Part shown: in pieces, positions 34,556-43,158 of the stretch
Numbering within the stretch: position 1 is the first letter of the stretch
Layout: every line of letters starts with the position of its first letter
From: an uncultured Clostridia bacterium
Lineage (GTDB): Bacteria > Bacillota > Clostridia > Monoglobales > Monoglobaceae
Assembly (NCBI GenBank): GCA_910580105.1
Contig: CAJTWN010000008.1
Location: 15,743-79,742, forward strand
Direction: 5' to 3'
DNA length: 64,000 nt
The notes under the pieces: generated by a model
The model's database searches: none
What the model was told of the DNA's origin: nothing
Seen by the model: the letters and a program-made list of their open reading frames with translations, nothing else
Made by a program: the position numbers and the translations under genes

Positions 34556-35098
34556 TCACTGCTCTATATGCACAGAAATATAATTATTCACTTCATTAGC
34601 TTTTACCATATAGACATAACGAAAATCTTTCTCCAATCGTACGCACATTTCATCTATTTCCAGTATCTCCTTTTTGTAACGTCTGTACTGTACACAAAAC
34701 AAAAGGATGCTCACTCCGCTCAAAAATAAAAACACTGCACTGACATACCATGGCAACCTATAAAAACTAATTCCTGCACCCAATACCGCAAAAATACTTC
34801 CCAATACAATATACCGCACCTGATATATTTTCATTTTTTCAATACAGGCACAAATTTTGTTTACACGTCTGCCGCATTTAAACACTATATCTCTGTATTC
34901 ATACAGTAATTTTCTGAATTCTTGCATCTCTTTCTGATTTTCTATATCAAATTTCTCATTATTTTTTAAATGTTGAAACGCCGTATTATATATCAATTGA
35001 TTATATTGATGATATTGTTCGGTAAAATCAATCATATATTTATCTTTTGCATCTTCTATGTTTTTTATATTTCTTAAATACCATGAAAACTTATTCAT
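34556..35098 (-). CDS. Hypothetical protein with central two-helix membrane hairpin (SLATT-like topology)
   Basis: 180 aa. A long charged helical N-terminal half (about 1-95) leads to two adjacent transmembrane helices (about 98-140, VLGSIFAVLGAGIS and AVFLFLSGVSILLF). A helical tail of about 40 residues follows. This topology recalls SLATT-domain proteins, some of which are membrane effectors in nucleotide-signalling defence systems, but no diagnostic motif is visible and no nucleotide cyclase is adjacent. It was started at ATG 35098 behind AAAGGAGG. It is divergent from an XRE regulator. Confidence 0.65.
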   Translation of the reverse strand: MNKFSWYLRNIKNIEDAKDKYMIDFTEQYHQYNQLIYNTAFQHLKNNEKFDIENQKEMQEFRKLLYEYRDIVFKCGRRVNKICACIEKMKIYQVRYIVLGSIFAVLGAGISFYRLPWYVSAVFLFLSGVSILLFCVQYRRYKKEILEIDEMCVRLEKDFRYVYMVKANEVNNYISVHIEQ

Positions 35099-35118
35099 AT
35101 TCCTCCCTCCTTTATATA

Positions 35119-35147
35119 ATTTTATCATGTCGTGTTAAGATTGTCAA
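35119..35147 (-). promoter_or_regulatory. Sigma-A promoter for the two-helix membrane protein
   Basis: Minus-strand TTGACA (35142-35147), 17-base spacer, TAAAAT (35119-35124). Confidence 0.75.
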
Positions 35148-35163
35148 TATTTATATGCAATTA

Positions 35164-35203
35164 TTGATAATTTTAATTCAATTGCTGTATATTAAAATAT
35201 ACA
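35164..35203 (+). promoter_or_regulatory. Promoter of the XRE gene overlapped by an 18-bp palindrome
   Basis: TTGATA (35164-35169), 18-base spacer, TATATT (35188-35193). The perfect dyad TGTATATT-AA-AATATACA (35186-35203) covers the -10 box. It is a likely autoregulatory operator for the XRE protein encoded 14 bases downstream. Confidence 0.5.
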
Positions 35204-35216
35204 CAGAGGTGATCAT

Positions 35217-35510
35217 ATGAATAGATTTTACAATCGTCTGCGGGAACTTAGAGAACGCGAAAGCATCAGTCAAAATGCACTTGCAAACACGCTTGGAATT
35301 ACACGTGCTTCAGTAAATGCCTGGGAGATGGGTCTGAGCGCACCAAATGCACAATCACTTGTTATGCTTGCAAAATATTTTAAAGTATCTATTGACTATC
35401 TGCTTGGTTTAGATAACAGCGAATACATTGACATAAGCGCACTTAATTCCACAGAAAAAGAACTTGTTTGTTCCATGATAAGATATTTGTCATCACTAAA
35501 AGAAAATTAA
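35217..35510 (+). CDS. XRE-family transcriptional regulator
   Basis: 97 aa. A Cro/CI-type helix-turn-helix covers about residues 6-62 (LRERESISQNALANTLGITRASVNAWEMG), with the usual FKVSIDYLLGLD ending. A short C-terminal helix follows. GAGGTG precedes ATG 35217. It is divergent from the two-helix membrane protein and may control it. Confidence 0.9.
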   Translation: MNRFYNRLRELRERESISQNALANTLGITRASVNAWEMGLSAPNAQSLVMLAKYFKVSIDYLLGLDNSEYIDISALNSTEKELVCSMIRYLSSLKEN

Positions 35511-35878
35511 AATAATATCATCAATCACCAGACACCAATAGCCGCATTGAACCTCCCTTTGCTTAAAATTATAATAAGATAAATAAGTCCGGCATTTTTG
35601 CCGGACTTATCTTATTGTAAAACGAAAACCACCGTCCGTTCCGATAGGTTTAAAAAGATTTCGCTATGCTAAATGCCCTATTATCCAAGCAAAGTGCGGA
35701 ATCAAATTATATGGTATTTGGAAGCATATTTAATTTTAATGTGGAATAAACAGAAGAAACCATTTCAATAGCACATAGGGCAAGCTTTTGAAATAAAAGT
35801 AATCCCATCTGCCTATAGGCTCGGCTGGTAAAAAACCATAAGAGAACAATACAAGCCGGCGGTCATAATTGCCAATTT
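35511..35878. other. Intergenic region, terminator only
   Basis: After the XRE gene there is a strong terminator (35577-35615). The remaining 260 bases up to the ABC permease stop show no supported gene, repeat or promoter. It might be degenerate sequence. Confidence 0.6.
35577..35615 (+). terminator. Terminator after the XRE gene
   Basis: Stem ATAAGTCCGGC with GCCGGACTTAT and loop ATTTTT, extended by AAGATA/TATCTT, then ATTG. Confidence 0.85.
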
Positions 35879-36514
35879 TTAAAAATCTTTATTGTTATAA
35901 ATATGTACGGACCACAAATATCCCAATATCTGAACCAGAATACCGCCCGCTAAAGCAAATATCCCCATCATCTGCGACCAATCCACCGCAGGCATAAAAG
36001 ATAAAAGGAGTGGCAAGGTCCCAGCACCAGCGCCTATAAGAAAAACCATAATAATCATCAAAATTACCCGGGCTTTTGTTGCATCAAACTTATAGCATAT
36101 CAATATACTGACCGAAGTAAATAGAGAAGCAATAAAAAAGGAAACGGCAACCAAGGTAAAATCAATCCCAGCTGTCAGGTGCAAAACCGGTACGAAACGT
36201 TCTACTGCCATAAAGATTCCGAAAACAAGAAGAACCGCAGCAAACCCTAAATTCGAGAGAATAAATTTAGAGCAAATAACTGCCGACCGTTTCACCGGCA
36301 GAACTCCAATTAACATATTCGCACGAAACTTTTCATCATTTTGTAAAATACTGCCCGTCACAAGATAAGATACAAAAATTGCAATGGTCATAAAACCGCC
36401 GCTGTTTCCGAAACTTGTACTAAAAACAAAGGAAAAAATAATAATATAGGCAAACCACCAAACAAATAGTTTTTTATTGGACATAAAATCCTTATATATC
36501 ATTTTAAAGGTCAT
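35879..36514 (-). CDS. ABC-2 type transporter permease
   Basis: 211 aa with six hydrophobic helices, matching the YtrC/YtrD-like or ABC-2 permeases coupled to GntR-regulated ATPases. It overlaps the ATPase gene by 11 bases. The substrate is unknown; related systems respond to cell-wall antibiotics. Confidence 0.85.
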   Translation of the reverse strand: MTFKMIYKDFMSNKKLFVWWFAYIIIFSFVFSTSFGNSGGFMTIAIFVSYLVTGSILQNDEKFRANMLIGVLPVKRSAVICSKFILSNLGFAAVLLVFGIFMAVERFVPVLHLTAGIDFTLVAVSFFIASLFTSVSILICYKFDATKARVILMIIMVFLIGAGAGTLPLLLSFMPAVDWSQMMGIFALAGGILVQILGYLWSVHIYNNKDF

Positions 36515-37367
36515 CGTTTTCTTCCCTCCTGATAAAGTATTTCATAATTTCTTCCACATTAGGACGCTCGGTAACAAAATCATTAAACATTGGTTTATCC
36601 GATTTAGCAATCAATCCACTCACACCAAAACGGCCTTTTTCCATACCGATTAATTTTTGTGCCTGTGCCGAAGTTGCCTCCCCGCCCTTGGCCAGCAAAT
36701 ATTCATCCAGCAGTGTGTCCCTCGCCTGCTGCATCAGAATCCTTCCGTCTTCCATTACTACAATATAATCTGCAATTTTATCAAGATCTGAGGTAATATG
36801 TGTAGATAATAAAATGGTTTTTGTTTCATCCTGCATTATGTTTGCAAACAAAGACAAAATTTCATCACGTACCATTGGATCCAATCCCGCCGTCGGTTCA
36901 TCTAATATAAACAAATCCGCCTGATGGGACAAAGCCGCCGCCAAATCCAACTTTACCCGCATTCCTTTTGACAACTCAGACACTTTTTTCTTTTCATCTA
37001 TCCCAAAGGTTTGTAAATATTTTTGATATGTATCCGTATCCCAGTAACGATAGAGTTTTCCCAGCATCTTACCCACATCCCGAATACGCATATCGCCTGC
37101 ATAACCATCCGGATCAAGCACAACACCTATCTTCTGCTTAATTTCAGCTCCCTGCTCTTGCATGGATTCCCCCATGACAGAAATTTCACCGTCATATCGA
37201 ATCATTGAAAGTATCGCCTTCATCAGCGTTGTCTTTCCTGCGCCATTCCTCCCAACAATTCCCGTTACATATCCCCGCGGAATTTCTAACTGCAAATTTT
37301 CCAGTGAAAAATTGTTATATACTTTTGTTAGATTTTTTATTGAAACTGCTGTGATCATATCTCTCAT
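36504..37367 (-). CDS. ABC transporter ATP-binding protein
   Basis: 287 aa. Walker A is GRNGAGKT, the signature is LSKGMRVKLDLA, Walker B is LFILDEPTAGLDP and the H-loop is LLSTHI. The start ATG 37367 has AGGAGG at seven bases and overlaps the GntR stop by four bases (ATGA), which argues against the longer frame. It is the ATPase partner of the following permease. Confidence 0.93.
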   Translation of the reverse strand: MRDMITAVSIKNLTKVYNNFSLENLQLEIPRGYVTGIVGRNGAGKTTLMKAILSMIRYDGEISVMGESMQEQGAEIKQKIGVVLDPDGYAGDMRIRDVGKMLGKLYRYWDTDTYQKYLQTFGIDEKKKVSELSKGMRVKLDLAAALSHQADLFILDEPTAGLDPMVRDEILSLFANIMQDETKTILLSTHITSDLDKIADYIVVMEDGRILMQQARDTLLDEYLLAKGGEATSAQAQKLIGMEKGRFGVSGLIAKSDKPMFNDFVTERPNVEEIMKYFIRREENDDL

Positions 37368-37744
37368 CTTTCTTCCTCCTGATAACATGAAGTTAAAAGT
37401 GCTTGCACTTCCTCCTTCTTTACACCCATTAATTTTGCCAGCCGAACCGCCTCCTGCAAATGTTCCAGAACCTCCTTCTGTCTTGACTGCTCAGCAAAGC
37501 CTTTACTCACTGCCGCCACATAAGAACCTTTCCCTGCCCGACTGAAGATAAATCCTTCTTTCTCCAATTCTTCATAAGCCCTTTTGGTTGTTATCACACT
37601 GATTTTAAGCGCTGCGGCCAAACCGCGTATGGAAGGAAGCCCTTCCCCCTCCCGTAATTCTCCGCTTAACACCGCTGCCTTTATTTGATTTACAATTTGT
37701 AAATAAATCGGGGCTTCTATTGTATTGGATATTACAATATGCAC
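37364..37744 (-). CDS. GntR-family regulator, YtrA subfamily
   Basis: 126 aa. A winged helix-turn-helix (IYLQIVNQIKAAVLSGELREGEGLPSIRGLAAAL...ITTKRAYEELEKEGFI) is followed by the very short C-terminal tail typical of YtrA regulators. It is first in the operon with the ABC transporter, which such repressors control. Its operator is visible upstream. Confidence 0.92.
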   Translation of the reverse strand: MHIVISNTIEAPIYLQIVNQIKAAVLSGELREGEGLPSIRGLAAALKISVITTKRAYEELEKEGFIFSRAGKGSYVAAVSKGFAEQSRQKEVLEHLQEAVRLAKLMGVKKEEVQALLTSCYQEEER

Positions 37745-37763
37745 GTATACACCGCCTTTCTCA

Positions 37764-37814
37764 ACTGTATATATCGTATATTAACAGTATATACGATATA
37801 TACAGTTTTGTCAA
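37764..37814 (-). promoter_or_regulatory. Promoter and perfect 18-bp inverted-repeat operator of the GntR-ABC operon
   Basis: Minus-strand TTGACA (37809-37814), 17-base spacer, TATACT (37786-37791). Two perfectly matching 18-bp arms (37764-37781 and 37789-37806, ACTGTATATATCGTATAT) separated by seven bases cover the spacer and the -10 box. A bound YtrA-type dimer would block RNA polymerase. Confidence 0.85.
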
Positions 37815-37817
37815 GCA

Positions 37818-37850
37818 AAAAAATAAACTCCGCAAAATACGGAGTTTAAA
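37818..37850. terminator. Terminator after rpmF
   Basis: Stem AAACTCCG with CGGAGTTT. On the minus strand it is followed by ATTTTTTT. It ends right before the GntR promoter. Confidence 0.85.
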
Positions 37851-37872
37851 AAAATATTCTTTTTTCTAAGCC

Positions 37873-38052
37873 TTACGCTTCAACACTGATAACTTCTTTC
37901 CCCTTATAAGTACCGCATGCTCTGCAAACTCTGTGCGGCATCTTGAGTTCACCACACTGTGGGCAAGCAACCATACCAGGAACAGAGAGTTTCCAGTTTG
38001 CTCTTCTTTTATCTCTTCTTGCTTTGGAAGTTTTTCTCTTTGGAACTGCCAT
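37873..38052 (-). CDS. rpmF: 50S ribosomal protein L32
   Basis: 59 aa: MAVPKRKTSKARRDKRRANW, then a zinc ribbon CPQCGELKMPHRVCRACG and end YKGKEVISVEA. All features of the zinc-binding (C+) L32. It lies 80 bases downstream of yceD, the conserved pairing. Confidence 0.97.
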   Translation of the reverse strand: MAVPKRKTSKARRDKRRANWKLSVPGMVACPQCGELKMPHRVCRACGTYKGKEVISVEA

Positions 38053-38132
38053 TTTCTACACCTCTTTCCATCCAAAATGAATACTATTGGGCAAAGCCCG
38101 AACAAAGATTTCTCTTTGCATATTCTACCATT

Positions 38133-38642
38133 TTATTCGTCTTTTAAAAGACTGTCCAAGACTTCAAACCGAGGGTCAACCGGCCGTGCATCGCATGAAC
38201 ACACCCCATGGTTCAAATTCATTCCACACATAGGACACAATCCTTTGCATTCTTCCCTGCATAAATGCTTTGTAGGAAGATTCATAAACAAATTGTGATA
38301 AACCAAATCAGACAAGTCAATCATACTTCCGCTGAGAGGAAGTATATCCGGATTTTCTTCTATCCCATCAGTAAATGCGTCCTCTTTTCGAAAACGTTCA
38401 GCTATTTCAAATTGTACCTCTTTTTCAAAAGGTTCCATGCATCGGTCACAAAAAAACCGGAGTTTTGCCTGACACTTGGCATCCAACGAAAGTGTTCCGC
38501 CAATATTGACAATTTGACCTTTCACCGAAACCGGATCTAAAACTTCAAATATGTCTTCTTTAAGCGGCTGTACTTCTACGCTTTCATTAAGCTCCATCCG
38601 CTTCCCGTCAAAGTTTAAAATCGGCAATATATTCAATTCCAT
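38133..38642 (-). CDS. yceD: YceD/DUF177 protein (23S rRNA accumulation protein)
   Basis: 169 aa. Cysteine pairs are present (CDRCMEPFEKEV and CREECKGLCPMCGMNLN), with the acidic end DPRFEVLDSLL, as in the DUF177 family usually encoded before rpmF. E. coli YceD supports 23S rRNA accumulation. The start is ATG 38642 behind AAAGGAG; the longer frame runs across the promoter. Confidence 0.92.
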   Translation of the reverse strand: MELNILPILNFDGKRMELNESVEVQPLKEDIFEVLDPVSVKGQIVNIGGTLSLDAKCQAKLRFFCDRCMEPFEKEVQFEIAERFRKEDAFTDGIEENPDILPLSGSMIDLSDLVYHNLFMNLPTKHLCREECKGLCPMCGMNLNHGVCSCDARPVDPRFEVLDSLLKDE

Positions 38643-38685
38643 TTTGTTCTCCTTTTTAAATGCAGAACATAAACAGACGGCAATT

Positions 38686-38714
38686 ATTATACCTAATTCC
38701 CGCACATTTGTCAA
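38686..38714 (-). promoter_or_regulatory. Consensus promoter for yceD-rpmF
   Basis: Minus-strand TTGACA (38709-38714), 17-base spacer, TATAAT (38686-38691). Confidence 0.88.
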
Positions 38715-38757
38715 GGATTTTATCTATTTTTTTCTACAAATTCAACTTTTCCTATTC

Positions 38758-38964
38758 TTATGCCTTGGCTGCAAGATAAGCGTTGATCTTTTCTATCAAT
38801 ACGTCCGGATCAACTCCGTGCACAAGCGCAGCCTGTTCAACACTTTCACCGCTGGCAGAAGGACAGCCCAAGCAGTGCATACCAATTTCAAAGAAAAATT
38901 CGGCTGTGCCCGGATCCAGCTGCAAAACATCCATTATAATCATATCTTTTGTTACTTGTTTCAT
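38758..38964 (-). CDS. DUF1858 domain protein
   Basis: 68 aa: VTKDMIIMDVLQLDPGTAEFFFEIGMHCLGCPSA. The HCxxC motif near residue 30 is the DUF1858 signature, also found as the N-terminal domain of ScdA/Ric-like proteins and fused to hybrid-cluster proteins. A metal or redox role is likely but undefined. ATG 38964 follows AAGGAG. Confidence 0.88.
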   Translation of the reverse strand: MKQVTKDMIIMDVLQLDPGTAEFFFEIGMHCLGCPSASGESVEQAALVHGVDPDVLIEKINAYLAAKA

Positions 38965-39031
38965 AACAAACACTCCTTATCATCAAAATATACTTTGTTA
39001 TTATACCCTGATTCCACAAAAAATGCAACCT

Positions 39032-39655
39032 TTATTTCACCGCTGCATTTCCAAGATCTGCTGCCGCATGATCATACAAAGTAAGTGCAGCTTCATATCC
39101 TTCTCTAAACGTATTCGCATTCTCTTTCAGTGACTGCACATTTCCCTTTTCTGCATCTGAAACAGAAGTTTCTACGTACGCACATACCTTACTAAGCGTG
39201 TACATTGCGTAGGCAAGATTTTTATGCAATTCTGCCTTCGGTTCCGGGACTATCATTTCTGCAATATTAATTTCCCTTTCCCAATGTTTCAAATCCTCAT
39301 AAAATTCACGGTAATCTTCACACCATTCCCGCACGTCTTCTGCGTCCTGAAGTTCCCCTATCTCTTCGGCCAACTCCTTCATATCATCATGAACACCTTC
39401 TCCAATTTCACTGAGATAAGATTGGATATAGGTGTCATATTTCGCCGAGAGCTGTTGTTTTGCAGTTTCACTTTTAAAGTTTCCAGCACCGTCAAGCATA
39501 TCTGAAAACGGAAGCTGTGCATCTGCAGGAACCGTAGCCACAGCAGTCGCCGCCGGCGCTTTTGATGTCTGCATATTGTTGCTTACTTCACAGCCTGTAA
39601 ATATGGTCAACATTATCATTACAGAAACAGTAACTGCAATCCTTCTGGTTTTCAT
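39032..39655 (-). CDS. Putative lipoprotein, helical
   Basis: 207 aa. The N-terminus MKTRRIAVTVSVMIMLTIFTGC ends in a lipobox-like TGC (Cys22). A low-complexity Ala/Thr/Pro stretch and a mostly helical acidic domain (MKELAEEIGELQDAEDVREWCEDYREFYEDL) follow. I do not recognise a family. GGAGG precedes the start. Confidence 0.7.
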   Translation of the reverse strand: MKTRRIAVTVSVMIMLTIFTGCEVSNNMQTSKAPAATAVATVPADAQLPFSDMLDGAGNFKSETAKQQLSAKYDTYIQSYLSEIGEGVHDDMKELAEEIGELQDAEDVREWCEDYREFYEDLKHWEREINIAEMIVPEPKAELHKNLAYAMYTLSKVCAYVETSVSDAEKGNVQSLKENANTFREGYEAALTLYDHAAADLGNAAVK

Positions 39656-39775
39656 TCCGTCATACCTCCAATACTTTTTAACCGGTCTATTATTTCTGCA
39701 ATTTATCCCTCATAAGATACCGGATACTTTTTATCATCAGAAAGCCGCCCGCTTCAAAACGGGATAATTTTCTAA

Positions 39776-40738
39776 TTAAAAACACTTTTTCATCTCCATT
39801 TGTGTTCCGGCAAAGAATTCATACCCACTCTTTTTATCTCTTTCAACCTGTGCGATCAATTCATCAATACCCTGAAATTTCTGAATACCACGGATGAATT
39901 TTATAAACCGAACTGTAATTTCCTTTCCGTAAAGGTCGCCGGAAAAATCAAGAAGATGCGTTTCCACATTTTTTCTGTTCTTTTTCACCGTCGGCTTTTC
40001 CCCAATATTGGTTACAGAAGGATACCATGTCCCATCAATATTGGCCTGCGAAATATAGACTCCAAAACGGGGTACCAAACCGGAAGGTATCTCCATATTC
40101 GCCGTCGGAAAACCAAATTTATGTCCCTGTCCGTTTCCATGGATCACCTCGCCGGAAAGAGTAAAATACCGTCCGAGATATTTTGCTGCCCTGTCTACTT
40201 CACCCGCTAATAAAAGTTCACGGATATGCGTACTCGAAACCACCTCTTCAAACTGTACACATGGCTGCACATAAAGGGTTATATCGTGTTTTTCACACAA
40301 AGCTGCAAGCCTTTTTACATCCCCCTGCCCACCTTGGCCAAAATGATAATTAAATCCTACGGACAAAAACTTTGCATCCAACTTATTCAATAAATATTCC
40401 TGAAAAAAATCGACATATGATTTCTGCATATATGCTTCGGTAAAACGTTCTGCCAATACCACTTCAACACCTATTTCTTCAAGAATACGGCACTTCTCTT
40501 CAAAAGTATAAACCTGTTCTGTATTTTTATGAGAAACAACATTTGCAGGTAAATTTAAAAATAAAGAAACCACCGGAATCCGGCCGTTCTCTTTCGCATC
40601 CTGCACCGCCCTGCGAATAATCGCCGTATGCCCCACGTGCATCGCATCAAAGGTTCCCAGCGCTGCCGAAGTATTTTTAAGCTGCAATCCTTCCATGTCA
40701 AACCGGTTTTGCTCTGCATCCTGGATATAGACTTTCAC
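39776..40738 (-). CDS. ribF: Bifunctional riboflavin kinase/FAD synthetase
   Basis: 320 aa. The N-terminal nucleotidyltransferase (ALGTFDAMHVGHTAII) makes FAD from FMN. The C-terminal riboflavin kinase (GNGQGHKFGFPTANM...VTNIGEKPTV) makes FMN. GTG 40738 is preferred, with GGAGG eight bases upstream; the frame can be read from GTG 40747 inside that box. It is last in the rimP-nusA-infB cluster, 13 bases after truB. Confidence 0.95.
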   Translation of the reverse strand: MKVYIQDAEQNRFDMEGLQLKNTSAALGTFDAMHVGHTAIIRRAVQDAKENGRIPVVSLFLNLPANVVSHKNTEQVYTFEEKCRILEEIGVEVVLAERFTEAYMQKSYVDFFQEYLLNKLDAKFLSVGFNYHFGQGGQGDVKRLAALCEKHDITLYVQPCVQFEEVVSSTHIRELLLAGEVDRAAKYLGRYFTLSGEVIHGNGQGHKFGFPTANMEIPSGLVPRFGVYISQANIDGTWYPSVTNIGEKPTVKKNRKNVETHLLDFSGDLYGKEITVRFIKFIRGIQKFQGIDELIAQVERDKKSGYEFFAGTQMEMKKCF

Positions 40739-40750
40739 AGCATACACCTC

Positions 40751-41638
40751 CTAACCGCTGATGCTCTGATAAAATGTCTTTAGTATCTTTAATTTTCCAT
40801 CTTCCTCCTGGGAAATGGTCAGAAACCTGCCTTTCTCATCATATACCCGATAAATTTGCCCTTCACGAAGGCCGGCCACCGCCACACGGGTTCCATTACA
40901 CATCTTCCCGGCTTTATGCGGCGTAAGAATAATTTTTTCGAATTCTTCAAAGACTTTATCAACGGAAACAAAAAAAGAAAAATCTCCGCTGCTTGTCAGC
41001 ATTTCAATTTCATCCAAGGTATAAGCCTCTGAAAGAGAAAACCGTCCGGATTGTGTCCTGCACAAAGCGGACATATGGGCATAACATCCCAGTTTTTCCC
41101 CAATATCGTGACAAAGTGTCCGTATGTAGGTTCCTTTTGAACAATTGACCCGTATGGTAAATTTCTTTTCCGAAAGATTGATACACAGAATTTCTATATT
41201 ATCTATCCGAATCTTCCGCGGTTTTCTCTCTATCTCTTTCCCTTCACGGGCAAGTTCGTAAAGCTTTTTTCCATCCACTTTAATCGCGGAATACATTGGC
41301 GGTATCTGTTCACTCTCACCAAGAAATGTCATCACCGTATGCCGAATATCTTCTTCTGATACCAATACATCCGCCGCTGCAATTACCTGTCCGGAAGCAT
41401 CCTGGGTATCCGTTGCGCTTCCCAGCGTGACTTCTGCTTCATACTGCTTGTCCGCAGCTGTCAGCATATCTGCCGTCTTTGTCGCCCGTCCCACGCAAAT
41501 CGGAAGAACACCACTTGCATCCGGGTCCAAAGTGCCGGTATGCCCTATCTTCTTTATGGACAATATTTTCCGCAGGCGATAGACCACATCATGCGAAGTC
41601 ATTCCAACCGTCTTATAGACATTTATAATACCATCCAT
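40751..41638 (-). CDS. truB: tRNA pseudouridine(55) synthase
   Basis: 295 aa. It forms pseudouridine 55 in the tRNA T loop. Catalytic Asp lies in KIGHTGTLDPDASGVLP; the second block is CSKGTYIRTLCHDIG. ATG 41638 has GGAGGAAGG upstream. A C-terminal PUA-like tail is present. Confidence 0.96.
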   Translation of the reverse strand: MDGIINVYKTVGMTSHDVVYRLRKILSIKKIGHTGTLDPDASGVLPICVGRATKTADMLTAADKQYEAEVTLGSATDTQDASGQVIAAADVLVSEEDIRHTVMTFLGESEQIPPMYSAIKVDGKKLYELAREGKEIERKPRKIRIDNIEILCINLSEKKFTIRVNCSKGTYIRTLCHDIGEKLGCYAHMSALCRTQSGRFSLSEAYTLDEIEMLTSSGDFSFFVSVDKVFEEFEKIILTPHKAGKMCNGTRVAVAGLREGQIYRVYDEKGRFLTISQEEDGKLKILKTFYQSISG

Positions 41639-41668
41639 GCTGTCCTTCCTCCTCATTGCTATTGCATT

Positions 41669-42616
41669 TTACATCTGTTGTTGAATTTCCTGAAGCAACG
41701 CGTCCAAAACCTTTGGAAGTTCATTACTCTGCGGCGTATATCCGCTGGCCCGCATATGACCGCCGCCACCCAGCCGGTCAGCGATGACCGATACATCAAT
41801 ATTCTCTGTTGAACGCAGACTTACCTTCAGTGTCCCATCCTCTCTTCCACGGATATAAACACCAACCTGCACCCCTTCAACACTAATTGGCAGAGTAACG
41901 ATTCCTACAGCAGCACTTTCCATTATCCCAGACTGCACAAAATCTTCCGCAGTCAGATAAAGCACTGCAACTTTACCGTCCAGATACAGCGAGAGCTTAT
42001 CAATTGCCTTTTTCATCAATGAATAATAGGCAATTGACTTTGTATCAAACAAAACTTTGGTAATTTTTGTACAATCTGCTCCCCGCTCCATCAATTTTGC
42101 TGCAACAATATGCGTCTGCGGCGTTACACAAGAATATTTGAAGTTTCCGGTATCACTTACCAAACCGATATATAAATTATGTGCAATATCTTCACTCATC
42201 ACAAGGTCCATTTCGGTATAAAGACCAAAAAGCAGTTCACAAGTTGAGGAAATATCCTGTACCACTGTCTCTTTTGCAAACGTCTTATGGGTGATATGAT
42301 GGTCGATGGAAATTGTATTGGAAAATACTTCAAACACCTGCTGATAGCTTCCCAGACGAAAAGCATCACCACAATCCAAAGCGACCATCAAATCACAATC
42401 AGCGAAAGCAATTCCCTCTTCCTCTTTACCGCGGACCAGGCGGTATGCCTGGGTATCACTGCCTGGGTTCAGAAAAACTTCTGCTGATTTTCCCATTTCT
42501 TTCAGGGCAAGCTTCAACGAATACGCACTGCCCATTGCATCGCCATCTGGATTGGTATGGGCAAAAATTGCCACTTTTTTTGCTGCCTGCAAAATCGGTA
42601 TCACCTTTTCAAACAC
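41669..42616 (-). CDS. nrnA: DHH-family phosphoesterase, NrnA-type nanoRNase/pAp phosphatase
   Basis: 315 aa. DHH motifs are present: HTNPDGDAMGSA (I), ALDCGD (II) and SIDHHITH (III), plus DHHA1 GGGGHMRASG. NrnA degrades 2-5 nt RNAs and 3'-phosphoadenosine 5'-phosphate; relatives (GdpP, PDE2) hydrolyse pApA or c-di-AMP, relevant because cdaA is present. It starts with GTG behind AAAGGAGG. Confidence 0.92.
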   Translation of the reverse strand: MFEKVIPILQAAKKVAIFAHTNPDGDAMGSAYSLKLALKEMGKSAEVFLNPGSDTQAYRLVRGKEEEGIAFADCDLMVALDCGDAFRLGSYQQVFEVFSNTISIDHHITHKTFAKETVVQDISSTCELLFGLYTEMDLVMSEDIAHNLYIGLVSDTGNFKYSCVTPQTHIVAAKLMERGADCTKITKVLFDTKSIAYYSLMKKAIDKLSLYLDGKVAVLYLTAEDFVQSGIMESAAVGIVTLPISVEGVQVGVYIRGREDGTLKVSLRSTENIDVSVIADRLGGGGHMRASGYTPQSNELPKVLDALLQEIQQQM

Positions 42617-42666
42617 AATTCCAGGCCTCCTTTTGACATGATAGAATCATGGATCCTATTCGCTGT

Positions 42667-43005
42667 CTACAATTTTTTTAACACTTCATTAATATGGGAA
42701 CCATAGGCAATTGAATCGTCCAGCACAAAGGTGAACGCCGGTGTATTTCTTAGGTTCAGCCGATGTCCAACCTCCCTGCGGATGAAACCGGCCGCACTAT
42801 CCAATGCAGCAACTCCATCCTTCTGTTTTTTCTCATCACCCAAAATGCTGATATATGCTTTTGCAAATTTCAAATCTTTTGTCACCTTCACTGCAACCAC
42901 CGACACCATCTCCGGGAGTCTTGGATCCTTCAGTTCCCGAATGATTGCACTGAGTTCCCGCTTTACTTCTTCAGAAATTCTATCTATTCGATTATAGTTT
43001 GCCAT
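42667..43005 (-). CDS. rbfA: 30S ribosome-binding factor A
   Basis: 112 aa KH-like maturation factor for the 16S 5' end. Conserved: NRIDRISEEVKRELSAIIRELKDPRL...VTKDLKFAKAYISIL and DDSIAYGSHINEVL. GGAG precedes ATG 43005. Confidence 0.95.
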   Translation of the reverse strand: MANYNRIDRISEEVKRELSAIIRELKDPRLPEMVSVVAVKVTKDLKFAKAYISILGDEKKQKDGVAALDSAAGFIRREVGHRLNLRNTPAFTFVLDDSIAYGSHINEVLKKL

Positions 43006-43150
43006 AATTGCTCCATTCCGCCGCCCTGCCCGGCATTATACAGGAAAGAAAAACGTTCTTGTCCGCAGGGAAAAAATAACAAGAGATTGAACGGGAATCC
43101 TTTTCATATTCGCACTGATACTCCCCGAAAAGGAGAATCCGCATAAACAT
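42992..43150 (-). CDS. Possible small ORF between infB and rbfA
   Basis: A 52-codon frame (MFMRILLFGEYQCEYEKDSR...) starts eight bases after the infB stop and overlaps the rbfA start by 14 bases. In Bacillus the slot between infB and rbfA holds ylxP (DUF503), but this frame does not look like it. The nearest GGAGG is far upstream, inside infB. Treat as weak. Confidence 0.25.
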   Translation of the reverse strand: MFMRILLFGEYQCEYEKDSRSISCYFFPADKNVFLSCIMPGRAAEWSNYGKL

Positions 43151-43158
43151 GGCAGCAA

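Noticed and set aside
37866..38105. A 79-aa frame on the minus strand (MFGLCPIVFI...)
   Set aside because: It is an alternative frame of rpmF, which is a clear L32 protein.
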